A DNA stretch of 64,000 bases from Bacillota bacterium (GCA_023391875.1 JAEWAB010000004.1:682001-746000), one strand, 5' to 3'; numbered from the stretch's first letter, positions 33,947 to 43,734 are shown. Program-made: numbers and translations. Notes: generated from the sequence alone by a model not told the origin.

Positions 33947-34639
33947 TTACAGCGTTTTCATAAAGTCTTCCACAATGCTTACACTTGAGGTAGAGCCGAT
34001 GCGCTCTACGCCGAGCTCTATCATCTTAAGCGCGGTCTCCAGGGTGCGGATGCCGCCCGCCGCCTTTACCTTTATCTTATCGCCCACCATCTTTTTCATC
34101 AGGGCAACATCCTCAAAGGTAGCGCCGCCGGTGCCAAAACCGGTGGAGGTTTTAATAAAGTTCGGGCGGACGTTTAAGGCGATGCGGCAAAGCTCCATCT
34201 TCTCATCGTCGGTTAAAAAGCAGTTTTCGAAGATTACCTTGGAGGTTACACCGCGGGTACGGCAGGCCTCTACCACGCCCGCCATCTCCGCTTCAATAAA
34301 GGCGTAGTTTTTGCTTTTCAGCTGGGTGATGTTAATCACGTAGTCGATCTCATCCGAGCCGTTCTCGATGGCGTCGATGGTTTCCGCGCGCTTGATCTCC
34401 TTGGTGGTCTGCCCAAGGGGGAAGCCGATGGCGGCCCCCACCAGCACGCCGCTGCCTTTCAGCAACTCTTTGCACAGCGCCACAGGGGCGGGGTTGATGG
34501 CAACCATCTTAAAATGGTACTTTCTGCTTTCCTCGCAAAGCTTTTGAAAATCCCCTACCGTTGCGTAGGGCCTTAATTGTGTATGATCAAAGTATTGTGC
34601 CAGAGCATCCGGCGTCAGCTGTTTCGTTAAATCCGTCAA
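33947..34639 (-). CDS. deoC: Deoxyribose-phosphate aldolase-family protein
   Basis: DeoC cleaves 2-deoxyribose 5-phosphate to glyceraldehyde 3-phosphate and acetaldehyde by a Schiff base. The 230-residue TIM barrel keeps the reactive lysine K163 in FIKTSTGFGTGGAT, the second lysine K192 in KVKAAGGIRT and D99 in DEIDYVINI. It departs from common DeoC in DHTQLRPYAT (usually DHTLLKP) and in having MVAINP instead of AVCVNP. It lies in a sugar-import locus, not with nucleoside phosphorylase or deoB, so the real substrate could be another deoxy-sugar phosphate. An iron alcohol dehydrogenase precedes it. Confidence 0.88.
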   Translation of the reverse strand: MTDLTKQLTPDALAQYFDHTQLRPYATVGDFQKLCEESRKYHFKMVAINPAPVALCKELLKGSGVLVGAAIGFPLGQTTKEIKRAETIDAIENGSDEIDYVINITQLKSKNYAFIEAEMAGVVEACRTRGVTSKVIFENCFLTDDEKMELCRIALNVRPNFIKTSTGFGTGGATFEDVALMKKMVGDKIKVKAAGGIRTLETALKMIELGVERIGSTSSVSIVEDFMKTL

Positions 34640-34761
34640 CGATTATCACACCTTTTCATATTATATATCTCTCTATTGGGCTGTTTGTGAGTATGTCGAT
34701 AAAGCCGGTTTCGTAGGCGGACGTGCACCATTGAAACAATCGAAGGGTATAAGTATACGCT

Positions 34762-35925
34762 TTACTCGGCAAGCTTAAAAATCTGCTCTACATCCAAGGG
34801 CTCAAGACGTTTAAACGAACCAACCGGCCCATTCTCGCAGGCCTTCTGCGCCATTACGGTAAAATCCTTGCTGCCGATGCCCGCCTGAGACAGGGTAACG
34901 GCAAGGCCAAGGCTTGTAAAGAAGCGCTCTAATCGGCGAATGCCCTCCAGCGCGATCTCTTCAAGGCTCTCATAGGCCATATCTACATCGAATACACGCA
35001 CCGCGAACTGTACGAAACGGTTTAGGTTTGTCTTGTATACATATTTCATCCACGCGGGGAAGATGATGGCAAGGCCCGCGCCGTGCGCGATATCGTAGAT
35101 ACCGCTGAGCTCGTGCTCGATGCCGTGAGAGGCCCAGTCCTCCTGCCGCCCCTTGCCGAGCAGGCCGTTGTGCGCCACGGTGCCGCCCCACATTACCTCC
35201 GCCCACGCGTCGTAGTTCTGGGTATCCTGCTTTACCTTCAGCAGGTTTTCCATTACCGACCGCATGGCGGCCTCACACAGCCGGTCGGAGAAATCGGTGT
35301 GGGTGGTGTTGGTGAAATAGCGCTCCATGATGTGCGCGAGAATATCCGCGCCGCCTGCCGAAATCTGGTTGTGCGGCAGGGTGTAGCAAAGCTCGGGGTT
35401 TAGTACTGCAAACTTTGGGTACATCCAGTCGGTGCAGCAGGAACGTTTGTACGCGCCCGCTTCCTTAGTGATTACCGAGCCGTCGCTGCTTTCGCTGCCC
35501 GCGGCGGGGATGGTAAGTACAACGCCGATATTTAGGGCACCGTTTGGCCTTGCGATGTTTGAGTAAAAATCCCACACATCGCCGTCGTAGCGGGCGCCCA
35601 CCGCGATGGCCTTGGCGGAGTCGATGACGCTGCCGCCGCCCACGGCGAGGATAAAGTCGATGCCCTGCTCCTTGCAGATGGATACACCCTCGTAAACGAG
35701 CTTAAGCCTCGGGTTGGGCTGTACGCCGCCAAGCTCGGTGTATTCGACGCCCGCCTCTTTGAGCGAGGCGATAATCGCGTCGTACACGCCGCTTGCCTTA
35801 ATGCTTTTGCCGCCGTAGTGCAGCAAAACCTTTTTGGCATACTTTTTTACCTGCTGCCCGACCTCGCGGTGGGTGCCGCGGCCAAAGATAATCCGCGTGG
35901 GGTTGCCGAATTCAAAGTTTAACAT
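34762..35925 (-). CDS. Iron-containing alcohol dehydrogenase (butanol dehydrogenase type)
   Basis: A 387-residue group III dehydrogenase that reduces aldehydes to alcohols with NAD(P)H and a divalent metal. It shows the N-terminal NPTRIIFG, the VGGGSVIDSAKAIA dinucleotide loop, AAGSESSDGSVIT, and metal histidines in DILAHIMERYF and GIEHELSG...AHGAGLA. The BdhA/YugJ-like start MLNFEFGNPT supports the ATG at 35925; it follows the permease stop by 7 bases and an AAGGAG overlaps that stop. In this locus it may reduce the aldehyde released by the aldolase. Confidence 0.9.
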   Translation of the reverse strand: MLNFEFGNPTRIIFGRGTHREVGQQVKKYAKKVLLHYGGKSIKASGVYDAIIASLKEAGVEYTELGGVQPNPRLKLVYEGVSICKEQGIDFILAVGGGSVIDSAKAIAVGARYDGDVWDFYSNIARPNGALNIGVVLTIPAAGSESSDGSVITKEAGAYKRSCCTDWMYPKFAVLNPELCYTLPHNQISAGGADILAHIMERYFTNTTHTDFSDRLCEAAMRSVMENLLKVKQDTQNYDAWAEVMWGGTVAHNGLLGKGRQEDWASHGIEHELSGIYDIAHGAGLAIIFPAWMKYVYKTNLNRFVQFAVRVFDVDMAYESLEEIALEGIRRLERFFTSLGLAVTLSQAGIGSKDFTVMAQKACENGPVGSFKRLEPLDVEQIFKLAE

Positions 35926-35932
35926 GCCGTTT

Positions 35933-36763
35933 TTACTCCTTAACCGCGGCGGACGCAAGGCCGCTGATTAAATTTTTAGAGAACAGGCCGAACATCACAA
36001 GCATGGGGATGGTTGCGAGCGTAAGGCCGAGAATCTGCGCGCCAAGGTCGGTTCTAAACTGCGTCGCCAGCTGCCGGATGCCGAGGGGAACGGTAAAGAG
36101 CTTCTCGTTTGTTAAAACGATCATCGGCACCATAAAGCTGTTCCACGACCATAGGAACGACAGCAGCGCGAGCGTCATGCAGGCGGGCATCATAAAGGGG
36201 AGCGCGATGCGTAAAAACATCTTAAACTCGCCGCAGCCGTCAAGGCGCGCGCTTTCGATGATCGAGTCGGGAATGGCGTCGCGGGTGAACTGGTTAATCC
36301 AAAACACGCCGAAGGCGCTTGCCGCCGTGGGAATAATAAGCGGCAGGTGCGAGTTTAACCACCCGATCTTGTTCATCTCGATGATAAAGCCCACAAGGCT
36401 GAGCTGCGTGGGAACCATCATGGTGAGCATCACAAGGTTTGTAAACAGCTTGCGGCCCTTAAAGCGGTACTTCGCCAGCGCAAAGCCGCACATCGAGCAC
36501 ACCAATACCGTTAGGATGGCGCAGGAGAGCGAAACAAAAACCGAGTTGCCGTAGTACTTAAAGAAGTCTATCGACATCAGCGATTTAAAGTTTTGCGCTA
36601 AGTAGTTGCTCGGCACCAGCTTAATACCGGTATAAAGCTCGTTGGCCTTATAGGTGCCCATGTTGATCATAAAGAAGAAGGGCGCGATGGAAACAAGGCC
36701 AAAGATACTCATAATGATTGCGAGGATTATTTTTGCGGGGCGAAACTTAAACGAGGCTTTCAT
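35933..36763 (-). CDS. Sugar ABC transporter permease, MalG type
   Basis: A 276-residue inner-membrane permease with six predicted helices, the first at about 13-35. The EAA loop that contacts the ATPase is ESARLDGCGEFKMFLRIALP (about 175-194). It pairs with the MalF-type permease 2 bases upstream and the binding protein at 37893. No ATPase gene is encoded in the locus, so a shared MsmX-type ATPase elsewhere in the genome probably powers it. Confidence 0.93.
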   Translation of the reverse strand: MKASFKFRPAKIILAIIMSIFGLVSIAPFFFMINMGTYKANELYTGIKLVPSNYLAQNFKSLMSIDFFKYYGNSVFVSLSCAILTVLVCSMCGFALAKYRFKGRKLFTNLVMLTMMVPTQLSLVGFIIEMNKIGWLNSHLPLIIPTAASAFGVFWINQFTRDAIPDSIIESARLDGCGEFKMFLRIALPFMMPACMTLALLSFLWSWNSFMVPMIVLTNEKLFTVPLGIRQLATQFRTDLGAQILGLTLATIPMLVMFGLFSKNLISGLASAAVKE

Positions 36764-36765
36764 CT

Positions 36766-37701
36766 CTACTCCTCCTTTCCGTTCATCAGCCGGTTGGCTA
36801 TAAAGGAGATGACGGCAATCACAATAAACAGGCAGACGGCAATCGCCGAGGCGTAGCCGTTGCGCAGCTGGTTGCTAAACGCCGTATCGTAGAACAGCCA
36901 GATACCGGTGAGCACCGAGTTGTTGGGGCCGCCCACCATCTTGCCCGCTACCGAGAAGATCATAAACGGCTCCTCAAAGATCTGGAAACAGCCGATGAGG
37001 GTACTGAGCACCACGAAGATGGTCACGGGTTTTAAAAGCGGCAGGGTAATGCGGGTAACGCGCTGCCACGCGTTAACGCCGTCTATTTCACTGGCCTCGT
37101 AAATATCGGTGTTAATGTTTGTAATACCCGCCATAAACAAAACCGCCGTGTAGCCCACGTAGCGCCAAACCGTCACCATCGAGATGAGTGCACGCGCGGG
37201 CCACGCCTCCTTAGTCCAGTTGATAGCGTCGATGCCGAGCTTGCCCAGCACGAAGTTTACTGTACCGAAGGCGGGGTCAAAGAGAATGGCAAAGATAACG
37301 CCCAGCGCAATCGGGGTGGTCAGGTAGGGCAGAAAGTTTAAAAGACGGAACGCCTTTTTCAGTACCATCGCCTTGCTGTTCAGCATAACGGCAATCATAA
37401 AGCCCAGGATGAGCTGAACAGGGATAATCATCACCATCAGCAGCAGGGTGTTAAACAGCGCTTTGTAGAAACGGGCGTCCCCCAGCACCTCGGCGTAGTT
37501 TTTAAGGCCGATGAAAACAGGGTTGGTGTAGCCGTTCCAGTCGTTTAGGCTGATGTAACCGCTGAAGAAGATGGGGAAGAGCGAGAAAGCGATGAAGATA
37601 AGAAAGTAAGGGAGTATAAACAGATACGGAGCGGCTTTTTGCTTTAACAGGTAACTGGCGCCATTCGCGTTAATATTTGGCCCGTTGTTCAGTTTTTTCA
37701 T
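36766..37701 (-). CDS. Sugar ABC transporter permease, MalF type
   Basis: A 311-residue permease. After a cytoplasmic N-terminus comes the first helix (about 29-50), then further helices and the EAA loop EASEIDGVNAWQRVTRITLP (about 215-234). It lies 190 bases after the binding-protein gene; that gap contains an A/G-rich hairpin that probably protects the binding-protein message and lowers permease expression. Confidence 0.93.
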   Translation of the reverse strand: MKKLNNGPNINANGASYLLKQKAAPYLFILPYFLIFIAFSLFPIFFSGYISLNDWNGYTNPVFIGLKNYAEVLGDARFYKALFNTLLLMVMIIPVQLILGFMIAVMLNSKAMVLKKAFRLLNFLPYLTTPIALGVIFAILFDPAFGTVNFVLGKLGIDAINWTKEAWPARALISMVTVWRYVGYTAVLFMAGITNINTDIYEASEIDGVNAWQRVTRITLPLLKPVTIFVVLSTLIGCFQIFEEPFMIFSVAGKMVGGPNNSVLTGIWLFYDTAFSNQLRNGYASAIAVCLFIVIAVISFIANRLMNGKEE

Positions 37702-37825
37702 GATCTCACCTACACCTTGTTAATAGGGCCTTTATAAAAACCCTGATTGGTTGTTATTTTCAAAGATTGTTAAGGGTTCCTGCGCTAAGATTGGATGCAA
37801 AAAAATATGCGGTGTTTTTAACTAT

Positions 37826-37860
37826 GGGGAAAGGGAAAGCGTTGCCGCTTTCCTTTTCCC
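37826..37860 (-). other. Intercistronic hairpin between binding protein and permease genes
   Basis: GGGGAAAGGGAAAGCG (37826-37841) pairs with CGCTTTCCTTTTCCC (37846-37860) with few mismatches, 33 bases after the binding-protein stop. Such structures commonly raise the binding-protein level over the permeases. Confidence 0.6.
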
Positions 37861-37892
37861 GCATTTTACGGCTGCCGCCGTTTTTAACGAAA

Positions 37893-39236
37893 CTATTCTT
37901 TCAGCTCGGGGGCCTTTGCAATCACTTCGGCCTTTAACTTGTTGAAAGCGTCCTGTGCGTTCATGCCGGCTTCAAGGTCACGAAGAACCTGAGCGTTGGC
38001 GTCTTTAATGGTCAGGTCATACTCGGTCATGGGGCGTGCTTTGGTGTTGGGGTTCTTGGAGATTTCCATCATCTTCGCGGTTACGTTCTGGCCGGCGAAG
38101 AAGGGGTCGGCCTCGCCCTTGTAGAGCTCGGTATCGTAAGCGGGAGCAAAGAGGGTGGGGGTAGCGTGCGCCTTGTAGAAGCTCTCGGCGCCCTGCTGCG
38201 ACATGGTGAGCCAGTTAATATATGTCCAAGCGAGGGGTTTGTTCTCTTCCTTGGCCTTCTTGGGGATACCGTAAGCGGTACCGCCGTTGCTGAAGCCGCC
38301 GCCGGGAGGAGACATGAAGCCCCACTTGCCCTGAGAATCGGGGTCATTCGGTTTCATCATAAAGCTGATAAACCAAGCGGGTGCCTGGTAGAAGATAACG
38401 TGGTTGCTGGCAAAGGAGGTGTACCATGCGGGGGTCCACTCAACGTAGGGGCCTGTCGCCTTGTTGGCAACCAGCTTCTCAATAAACTGGTAGGTGGGCA
38501 GGATGGAACTGTCCATGGTCAGCTTGCCGTCGGTTACAAACGGCTCTTTGGTGTACAGCGCGCTTACCGCGGTATACGCGTCGTCTACGCTTGCAAACAT
38601 AAAGTCTTCGCCGCTCTTGCCTACGTCCGCGCTCTTCTCAATAAAGGCGTCGAGGGACGAGAAGATCTTCTCCATCTCGGCGGGGTCGTCGGTGCCGAAA
38701 TACTTCTTGGCAAGGTTGCGGTCGTAAGCATAGCCGCCTACGCAGTTATCTACCTGAACGCATACAACCTCGCCCTTTTTGTTGGTGATCAGGGGAATGC
38801 CGATGGGCAGTACTTCGTCAAGCTTTATGTTATAAGGGGCGGCGTCAAGACGCTCTAAGAAGTCCATGTTTACCATCTTGCCGCGCGCAGCGCTTTCAAG
38901 GTTTACGACATCGGGCATTTCGGCGCCGCTGGCGATGGTGGTGAGCACCTTTTGCTCGTATTCATCGGAGGGTACGGATACATAGTTTACCTTAATGTCG
39001 GGATAGTAGTTGTTAAATTCCGCTGCGCCTTTAATCTCATAATCGCCCCAAACCCACTGGGTGATCTCGCCCTTGAGCTGGGATGTTTCAGTGCCGTTGC
39101 TTGCAGCTTCGCCGGATGAAGCGGGTGCTGTAGAACTGGAAGATGCCGAACCACCGTTACTGCCACATGCGGTTAGGCTTGTGAGCAGCATCGTTGCAGC
39201 AAGTGCAAACGTCAGCTTTCTCTTGATGTTTGACAT
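37893..39236 (-). CDS. Sugar ABC transporter substrate-binding lipoprotein
   Basis: A 447-residue extracytoplasmic binding protein. The N-terminus is a lipoprotein signal with lipobox LTAC (cysteine about residue 24), followed by a Ser/Gly/Ala linker, then a family 1 solute-binding fold rich in Trp and Tyr (for example ITQWVWGDYEI and EWTPAWYTS), typical of oligosaccharide binding. The upstream region contains a copy of the motif TGTAATGACAT that is also found at the head of the locus, so this gene may begin a second transcription unit. Confidence 0.92.
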   Translation of the reverse strand: MSNIKRKLTFALAATMLLTSLTACGSNGGSASSSSTAPASSGEAASNGTETSQLKGEITQWVWGDYEIKGAAEFNNYYPDIKVNYVSVPSDEYEQKVLTTIASGAEMPDVVNLESAARGKMVNMDFLERLDAAPYNIKLDEVLPIGIPLITNKKGEVVCVQVDNCVGGYAYDRNLAKKYFGTDDPAEMEKIFSSLDAFIEKSADVGKSGEDFMFASVDDAYTAVSALYTKEPFVTDGKLTMDSSILPTYQFIEKLVANKATGPYVEWTPAWYTSFASNHVIFYQAPAWFISFMMKPNDPDSQGKWGFMSPPGGGFSNGGTAYGIPKKAKEENKPLAWTYINWLTMSQQGAESFYKAHATPTLFAPAYDTELYKGEADPFFAGQNVTAKMMEISKNPNTKARPMTEYDLTIKDANAQVLRDLEAGMNAQDAFNKLKAEVIAKAPELKE

Positions 39237-39331
39237 GGTTTTGCCTCCAATTTAAAATTTATTTTTACCGGGGGATAAGCCCGGTGAAAACCGGAATGAA
39301 TTAGTTGATGTCTTTAGATAATTATGTCAAT

Positions 39332-39343
39332 ATGTCATTACAA
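39332..39343. promoter_or_regulatory. Candidate GntR operator, site B
   Basis: On the minus strand TTGTAATGACAT, matching ATGTAATGACAT at 44889-44900 in 11 of 12 bases. It overlaps a possible -35 TTGTAA whose -10 would be TATCTA 17 bases later, in front of the binding-protein gene. Confidence 0.45.
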
Positions 39344-39364
39344 TACGAATGAAAATAAGTACTG

Positions 39365-40333
39365 CTAGGCGTAACGGGATTCAAATTTCCGCGCAGCCGC
39401 TTCCATCAGCAGGTAAAATGCCTGCCCTTCGGAAGAAACACCCGCCTTATCAAAGTTCGGTGCGCCGCAAACATCCTGTACCAGCCCATAGCGGTCGATC
39501 TTGCCGGTGGCGGTGGCGCGCAAGCGCTCCGCAATAGGACGCATCTCCAAACCAAGCCAGCCGCTTGCCATACCGCGGAAAAGGGTATAGGCCAGCATCT
39601 GCGAAAGGTTGGTTTCCACAAAGGTGGCGGGGTCGTCCACCACATCATGAAACAGGCCGTCGTCCCGCATGTAGGGTAGCAGGCTGCTAATCATACGCTC
39701 TGCCATCTGCTGCAGGTGCGCTTTGTCCGCTGCATATTCCTGCGGCAGCAGGTCGATCACCCGGGCGATGCCCGCGAGCGTCCAGCCGATACCGCCGCCC
39801 CAAAAGGCAGGGCGTGCAAACTCCTGCTTGCCGTCGTCCCACATGTGGCGCATGAGGCAAGCGGTCGGGTCGCATAGAGCGTCCCAGTAGCCGTAAATCT
39901 GCTTTAACGCCTCTTTATAATGTCCTGCCGCGGCTAAAAAAGGCGGCAGCATGTACATGGAGTCCGACCAGAACTGCGGCTTGCTTTCAAGATGATATAC
40001 AATGCCCGCCGCGTTGCGCGGCGCTAGGCGGAGCGCCCAGTTTAAGAGTTTTTGCAGCCCATCCTTTAGGGTGGGGTCGTCGGTGATTTTGCAGGCGTAT
40101 ACCAGCGCCTCACCGGCTACGCAGGGGTCGGTTACCGCGTCGTTGCCCCCGATAGAGGCCACGCGCCCGTCCGGGATGCTACGGTAGACAGCCTCCTTTG
40201 CCATCGCTACCACCACGTCGTCGTCGCCCTGCTCTAAAAAGGCCTGCATGGCGGTGCCCTGTTCCCAGGGATAGCGCTGCATGCATAACAACGTGAGCTT
40301 TACTTTATCCATTAACTTGTCCGTATTCATCAT
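39365..40333 (-). CDS. Glycoside hydrolase family 88/105-type unsaturated glycuronyl hydrolase
   Basis: A 322-residue alpha6/alpha6-barrel enzyme that hydrates and removes 4,5-unsaturated uronic acid residues from oligosaccharides, like YteR. Family features are RYPWEQGTAMQAF, SDSMYMLPPFLAAAG, AFWGGGIGWTLAGI and GVSSEGQAFYLLMEAA. There is no signal peptide, so it would work on imported oligosaccharide. GH88 and GH105 are not separable by eye. The AGGAG site is only 0-3 bases from the two possible starts, hence start uncertain. It follows the GntR gene by 17 bases. Confidence 0.82.
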   Translation of the reverse strand: MMNTDKLMDKVKLTLLCMQRYPWEQGTAMQAFLEQGDDDVVVAMAKEAVYRSIPDGRVASIGGNDAVTDPCVAGEALVYACKITDDPTLKDGLQKLLNWALRLAPRNAAGIVYHLESKPQFWSDSMYMLPPFLAAAGHYKEALKQIYGYWDALCDPTACLMRHMWDDGKQEFARPAFWGGGIGWTLAGIARVIDLLPQEYAADKAHLQQMAERMISSLLPYMRDDGLFHDVVDDPATFVETNLSQMLAYTLFRGMASGWLGLEMRPIAERLRATATGKIDRYGLVQDVCGAPNFDKAGVSSEGQAFYLLMEAAARKFESRYA

Positions 40334-40350
40334 CTCCTGCCATTTTCATC

Positions 40351-41106
40351 TTAACGGCATAATTCCACGCTGAACTTGTTTCGGTCGCCGCGGTAACGGG
40401 CAATCGAGTATTCCACGGGAGTATGTTCAGCGGTATAGGCCACGGTTTTTACGAGGCATATCGCCTTGCCCTTAGGCATCTGCAGTAAATCCGCCTCGCG
40501 CTGTGTGGCGTTTACTGCCTCGATCTCGCGCAGCACGCGTTCCACGCGGCGGTGGTATAGGTCCTCGAGCAGCGAGTAGAGAGAGTTGTTCTCAAAGTCT
40601 TGCGAAAGCAGGGCGCGGAACGTCTCGCAGGGCAGATAGGTCTCTAAATATACAATCGGTTCGCCGTCGGTGTAACGCAGGCGTTCCAGATAGATGAGCA
40701 TCGCGTCCGCCGGGATATTGAGCTTTTCGTTGATCGGGCTCTTCGGCTCGACAGCCTTGAGAGAGAGCACCTTGGTGGAGGGCACCATGCCCTTTTGTAT
40801 CATCTCCTGATTAAAGCTTTGCAGCTTGTTTAAAAACCGCGCGTCAATCTTCGGCTGGGCCACAAAGGTGCCCTTGCCTTTAAGACGATACAAAAACCCC
40901 TCCGCCACCAGCTCGCTGAGCGCCTGCCGGATGGTGGGGCGGCTTACCCCGCACTGTTCGCAGAACTCAAGCTCGGTGGGAATGCTGTCGCCGCCCTTCA
41001 GCTCGCCCGAATAGATGGCGTTTAAGATCGATTGTTTGATCTGGTAATAAAGCGGGATGGGTACCTCTTTATCGATTTTATAGAGGCTTTTATAATTGTT
41101 CACCAA
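40351..41106 (-). CDS. GntR family (HutC/UTRA) transcriptional regulator
   Basis: A 251-residue regulator. Residues about 10-80 form the GntR winged helix (PLYYQIKQSILNAIYSGEL, then GVSRPTIRQALSELV and KGKGTFVA). Residues about 100-245 are the UTRA ligand domain, related to chorismate lyase, usually binding a sugar phosphate or similar. It is embedded in the sugar locus between kinase and hydrolase genes and probably represses it. A candidate operator core occurs twice in the locus. Confidence 0.92.
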   Translation of the reverse strand: MVNNYKSLYKIDKEVPIPLYYQIKQSILNAIYSGELKGGDSIPTELEFCEQCGVSRPTIRQALSELVAEGFLYRLKGKGTFVAQPKIDARFLNKLQSFNQEMIQKGMVPSTKVLSLKAVEPKSPINEKLNIPADAMLIYLERLRYTDGEPIVYLETYLPCETFRALLSQDFENNSLYSLLEDLYHRRVERVLREIEAVNATQREADLLQMPKGKAICLVKTVAYTAEHTPVEYSIARYRGDRNKFSVELCR

Positions 41107-41144
41107 AGCTGCGTCACTCCCTTATATTGTTCCCTATTATTTTA

Positions 41145-42689
41145 TCATTTTTTAGGGAATTTTGCAGCAAAATTTGCCATGGAGGCGTAAGTTTCTCGCA
41201 ATCCGTCGTATGCTTGGTTGAATATGGGATAAAGCTCCCGATATACAGCGCCGTTTGCCTCATTCGGCAGGATGGTTTTGACGGGTGCGTTGAATTGCCT
41301 TACCACGTCGAAGCTGTCAAAGGCGCCGATCCCTACGCCACCGCAGATGGCGGCCCCCATGGAGGTGGCCTCCTCCAGGTAAGCGGGTAGGCGCAGCGGC
41401 TTATGCCAGATGTCTGCGAGTATCTGCAGCCATACCATACCCTTTGCGCCGCCGCCGATCATGATTACCTCATCAATCGGTACGGCATCGTTAAGGATGT
41501 CCAGAATCACCTTCAGGTTATAGCCCACGCCCTCCAGCACCGCTCGGGAGATATCCGCCTTGCCGGTGGTTACCGACAGGCCCACGAACGCGCCGCGCGC
41601 GTCGAGGTTCCATCGGGGGGAGCGCTCGCCCAGCAGGTAGGGCAGATACAGCAGCCCGCCCGCGCCGGGGGGCGATTGCAGTACGTCTTTGTCAATCAGC
41701 GCGTAGGGGCTTGTCCCTTGCTCCTGTGCCGTGAGGCTTTCCAGCGCGCAGAGGGTGTTTTTATACCAATTGTAGGAGTAGCCCGCGGCCTGCATGGTGC
41801 CGCATGGGGTATAAAGCGTGGGGTCAAGGTGCACCCAGTTAAAGGTGCGCATCTCACCGTCGTAAAGCGGCGCCTTGCTGGCGAGCGAAATCCAAGAGGA
41901 GGAGCCCAGCACGTTGTAGGCTGTGCCCTCGCGCACCACGCCCGCGCCCACACAGGCGCAGGAGCCGTCGCCGCCGCCGATTACCACGGGCGTACCCGCG
42001 AGTAAGCCGGTCTGCCGCGCCGCCTCGGCGGTTATGCCGCCCGCAATATCGGTGGAGGGGTGAGGTTCGGGCAGAAGCCCGGGGTCTATGCCGAGCGCCT
42101 TTAAAATCTCCTGCGACCAGCACTTGCGGTTGATATCAAACAGGTTGGTGCCGGAAGCGTCGCTGTAGTCGGTTACAAACTGTCCCGTCAGGCGGTGGAT
42201 GATATAATCCTTTGCGTGGAGCATCTTATACGCCTTGGCGTAAACCTCCGGCTCGTTGTCGCGCACCCACAGCAGCTTTGCCGCCGAGTAAGAGGCGCTA
42301 ATGCGGTGGCCGGTGGTGCGGTAAACAAACTCCATGCCAAGGGCTTGCTCCATCATGGCTTCCTGCTTAGCAGCGCGCGTATCCGCCCAGATAATCATGT
42401 TGCGCAATGGGCTGCCGTTTTTGTCTACCAACAGGCACCCCATCATCTGCGCACTGAAGCAGACGCAGGCAATCTCGTCCTTTGTAATGTTGCCGCGGCG
42501 CAGCAGCTCCTGCGTGGAGTCGCAGACCGCCCGCCACCAATCCTCGGGGCGTTGTTCCACCCAGTTCGGGTGAGGGTAGAGGGTAGGGTATTCATACAGC
42601 ACGCTCGCACACAGCTCGCCGTTTAGATTATAGGCCGTCGCCTTGTTTCCGCTGGTTCCGAGGTCATGCGCCAGGATATATCTGCCCAT
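41145..42689 (-). CDS. FGGY-family carbohydrate kinase (xylulokinase-like)
   Basis: A 514-residue sugar kinase that phosphorylates a pentulose, hexulose or polyol with ATP. Its N-terminus is ILAHDLGTSGNKATAY (phosphate loop), followed by IIWADTRA, the catalytic aspartate region VIGGGDGSCACVGAG, and the C-terminal FGGY-type VIMIGGGAKGMVWLQILADIW. It is closest in look to xylulokinase, but FGGY specificities are hard to predict. It lies between the SMP-30-like and GntR genes, so it likely phosphorylates the intermediate made by the dehydrogenase and lactonase. Confidence 0.87.
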   Translation of the reverse strand: MGRYILAHDLGTSGNKATAYNLNGELCASVLYEYPTLYPHPNWVEQRPEDWWRAVCDSTQELLRRGNITKDEIACVCFSAQMMGCLLVDKNGSPLRNMIIWADTRAAKQEAMMEQALGMEFVYRTTGHRISASYSAAKLLWVRDNEPEVYAKAYKMLHAKDYIIHRLTGQFVTDYSDASGTNLFDINRKCWSQEILKALGIDPGLLPEPHPSTDIAGGITAEAARQTGLLAGTPVVIGGGDGSCACVGAGVVREGTAYNVLGSSSWISLASKAPLYDGEMRTFNWVHLDPTLYTPCGTMQAAGYSYNWYKNTLCALESLTAQEQGTSPYALIDKDVLQSPPGAGGLLYLPYLLGERSPRWNLDARGAFVGLSVTTGKADISRAVLEGVGYNLKVILDILNDAVPIDEVIMIGGGAKGMVWLQILADIWHKPLRLPAYLEEATSMGAAICGGVGIGAFDSFDVVRQFNAPVKTILPNEANGAVYRELYPIFNQAYDGLRETYASMANFAAKFPKK

Positions 42690-42718
42690 TTATAAATTCC
42701 TCCGCGGGATGATCCGTG

Positions 42719-43708
42719 TTATTCAAGCGCCATGCAGGCCATGGTGGCGGGCATCTCGTGAGCGGTGTTCACCTTGCCCGGCCCGGTTACAAGGTCAAAG
42801 CAGGAGGCCACCAGCAACCCGTTCCAGATAATCGGCTCGCCGGGCTGGTCCAGCTCACCGCCAAGGCCGTCGCTGTCGGGGCTTTGCGAGAGGCGTTCCA
42901 CCTTGCCGTTCGGGTGCACCTTTGCGATGGCGTTGGCACAGAAGTCGGCGATATACAGGTTGCCGTCGGTATCCATCACCATGCCGTCGGTGCTCTCCAG
43001 GGCGCTCCAGTCCTTCGCGTAGGTGTCTTGGCTTTTTACACTTCCGTCGGGGTTAAAGGTAATCTTCATAACCTCGCCGTCGCCGAAATTGCCGACGTAT
43101 AGGTTGCCTTGCTTATCAAATTCAATCCCGTCCGCGCCGTACTGGCAGTCGGGGTTTTGGGTAACAAAGGTGGTGAGGATGTTTTTATCCTCCAGGGTGT
43201 TGGTGATCTCGATGTTCTCATCGTTTAAAGCAAAACGGTACACACAGCTCACCAGTTTGCCGGAGGGGTGATTTACCTTCGAAAGCAGGCTTTGTGTTAC
43301 ATACATATAATCGCCCCAAATCTTAATGCCGTTGGGGTGCTCCATGTTGTAGGCCACAACCGTGCACTTTAAGATGTTGCCCGCGTCGTCGGCGGTAACC
43401 TTCAGCACGCGGCCTTTGAACATCAGCTCCGGCGCACCGGACCATCCCTGATTATCACAGAGGTAGAGGTTGTAGTCTTTATCATAGGCGATGCCCATGT
43501 TGCGTGCCACGCCGGTTTCGGGGTGAACGGGCACGTCAAACCATTTGGTGATATTTCTGTCCTTATCAAACTTCACCACGCAACCCGACATCTTGGTATC
43601 GGCGTAGTTGGGGCAGGAGAGCACAAGGTTGCCGTGCTGGTCTATCGCCATCCCGTCGGGGGTGCAGATATATTCGGGTAAAACCGCGAAAAGCTTTGGC
43701 TTTAACAT
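42719..43708 (-). CDS. SMP-30/gluconolactonase-like beta-propeller protein
   Basis: A 329-residue protein with propeller-type repeats such as DQHGNLVLSCP, DKQGNLYVGNFGDG and DTDGNLYIADFCANA, typical of SMP-30/LRE sugar lactonases. Such enzymes open sugar lactones made by dehydrogenases. It lies between the zinc dehydrogenase and the kinase, consistent with an oxidation-lactone step. There is no signal peptide, so it is cytoplasmic. Metal ligands were not resolved. Confidence 0.78.
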   Translation of the reverse strand: MLKPKLFAVLPEYICTPDGMAIDQHGNLVLSCPNYADTKMSGCVVKFDKDRNITKWFDVPVHPETGVARNMGIAYDKDYNLYLCDNQGWSGAPELMFKGRVLKVTADDAGNILKCTVVAYNMEHPNGIKIWGDYMYVTQSLLSKVNHPSGKLVSCVYRFALNDENIEITNTLEDKNILTTFVTQNPDCQYGADGIEFDKQGNLYVGNFGDGEVMKITFNPDGSVKSQDTYAKDWSALESTDGMVMDTDGNLYIADFCANAIAKVHPNGKVERLSQSPDSDGLGGELDQPGEPIIWNGLLVASCFDLVTGPGKVNTAHEMPATMACMALE

Positions 43709-43734
43709 GTTTGATACGTCCTTTCTGTGCGTTA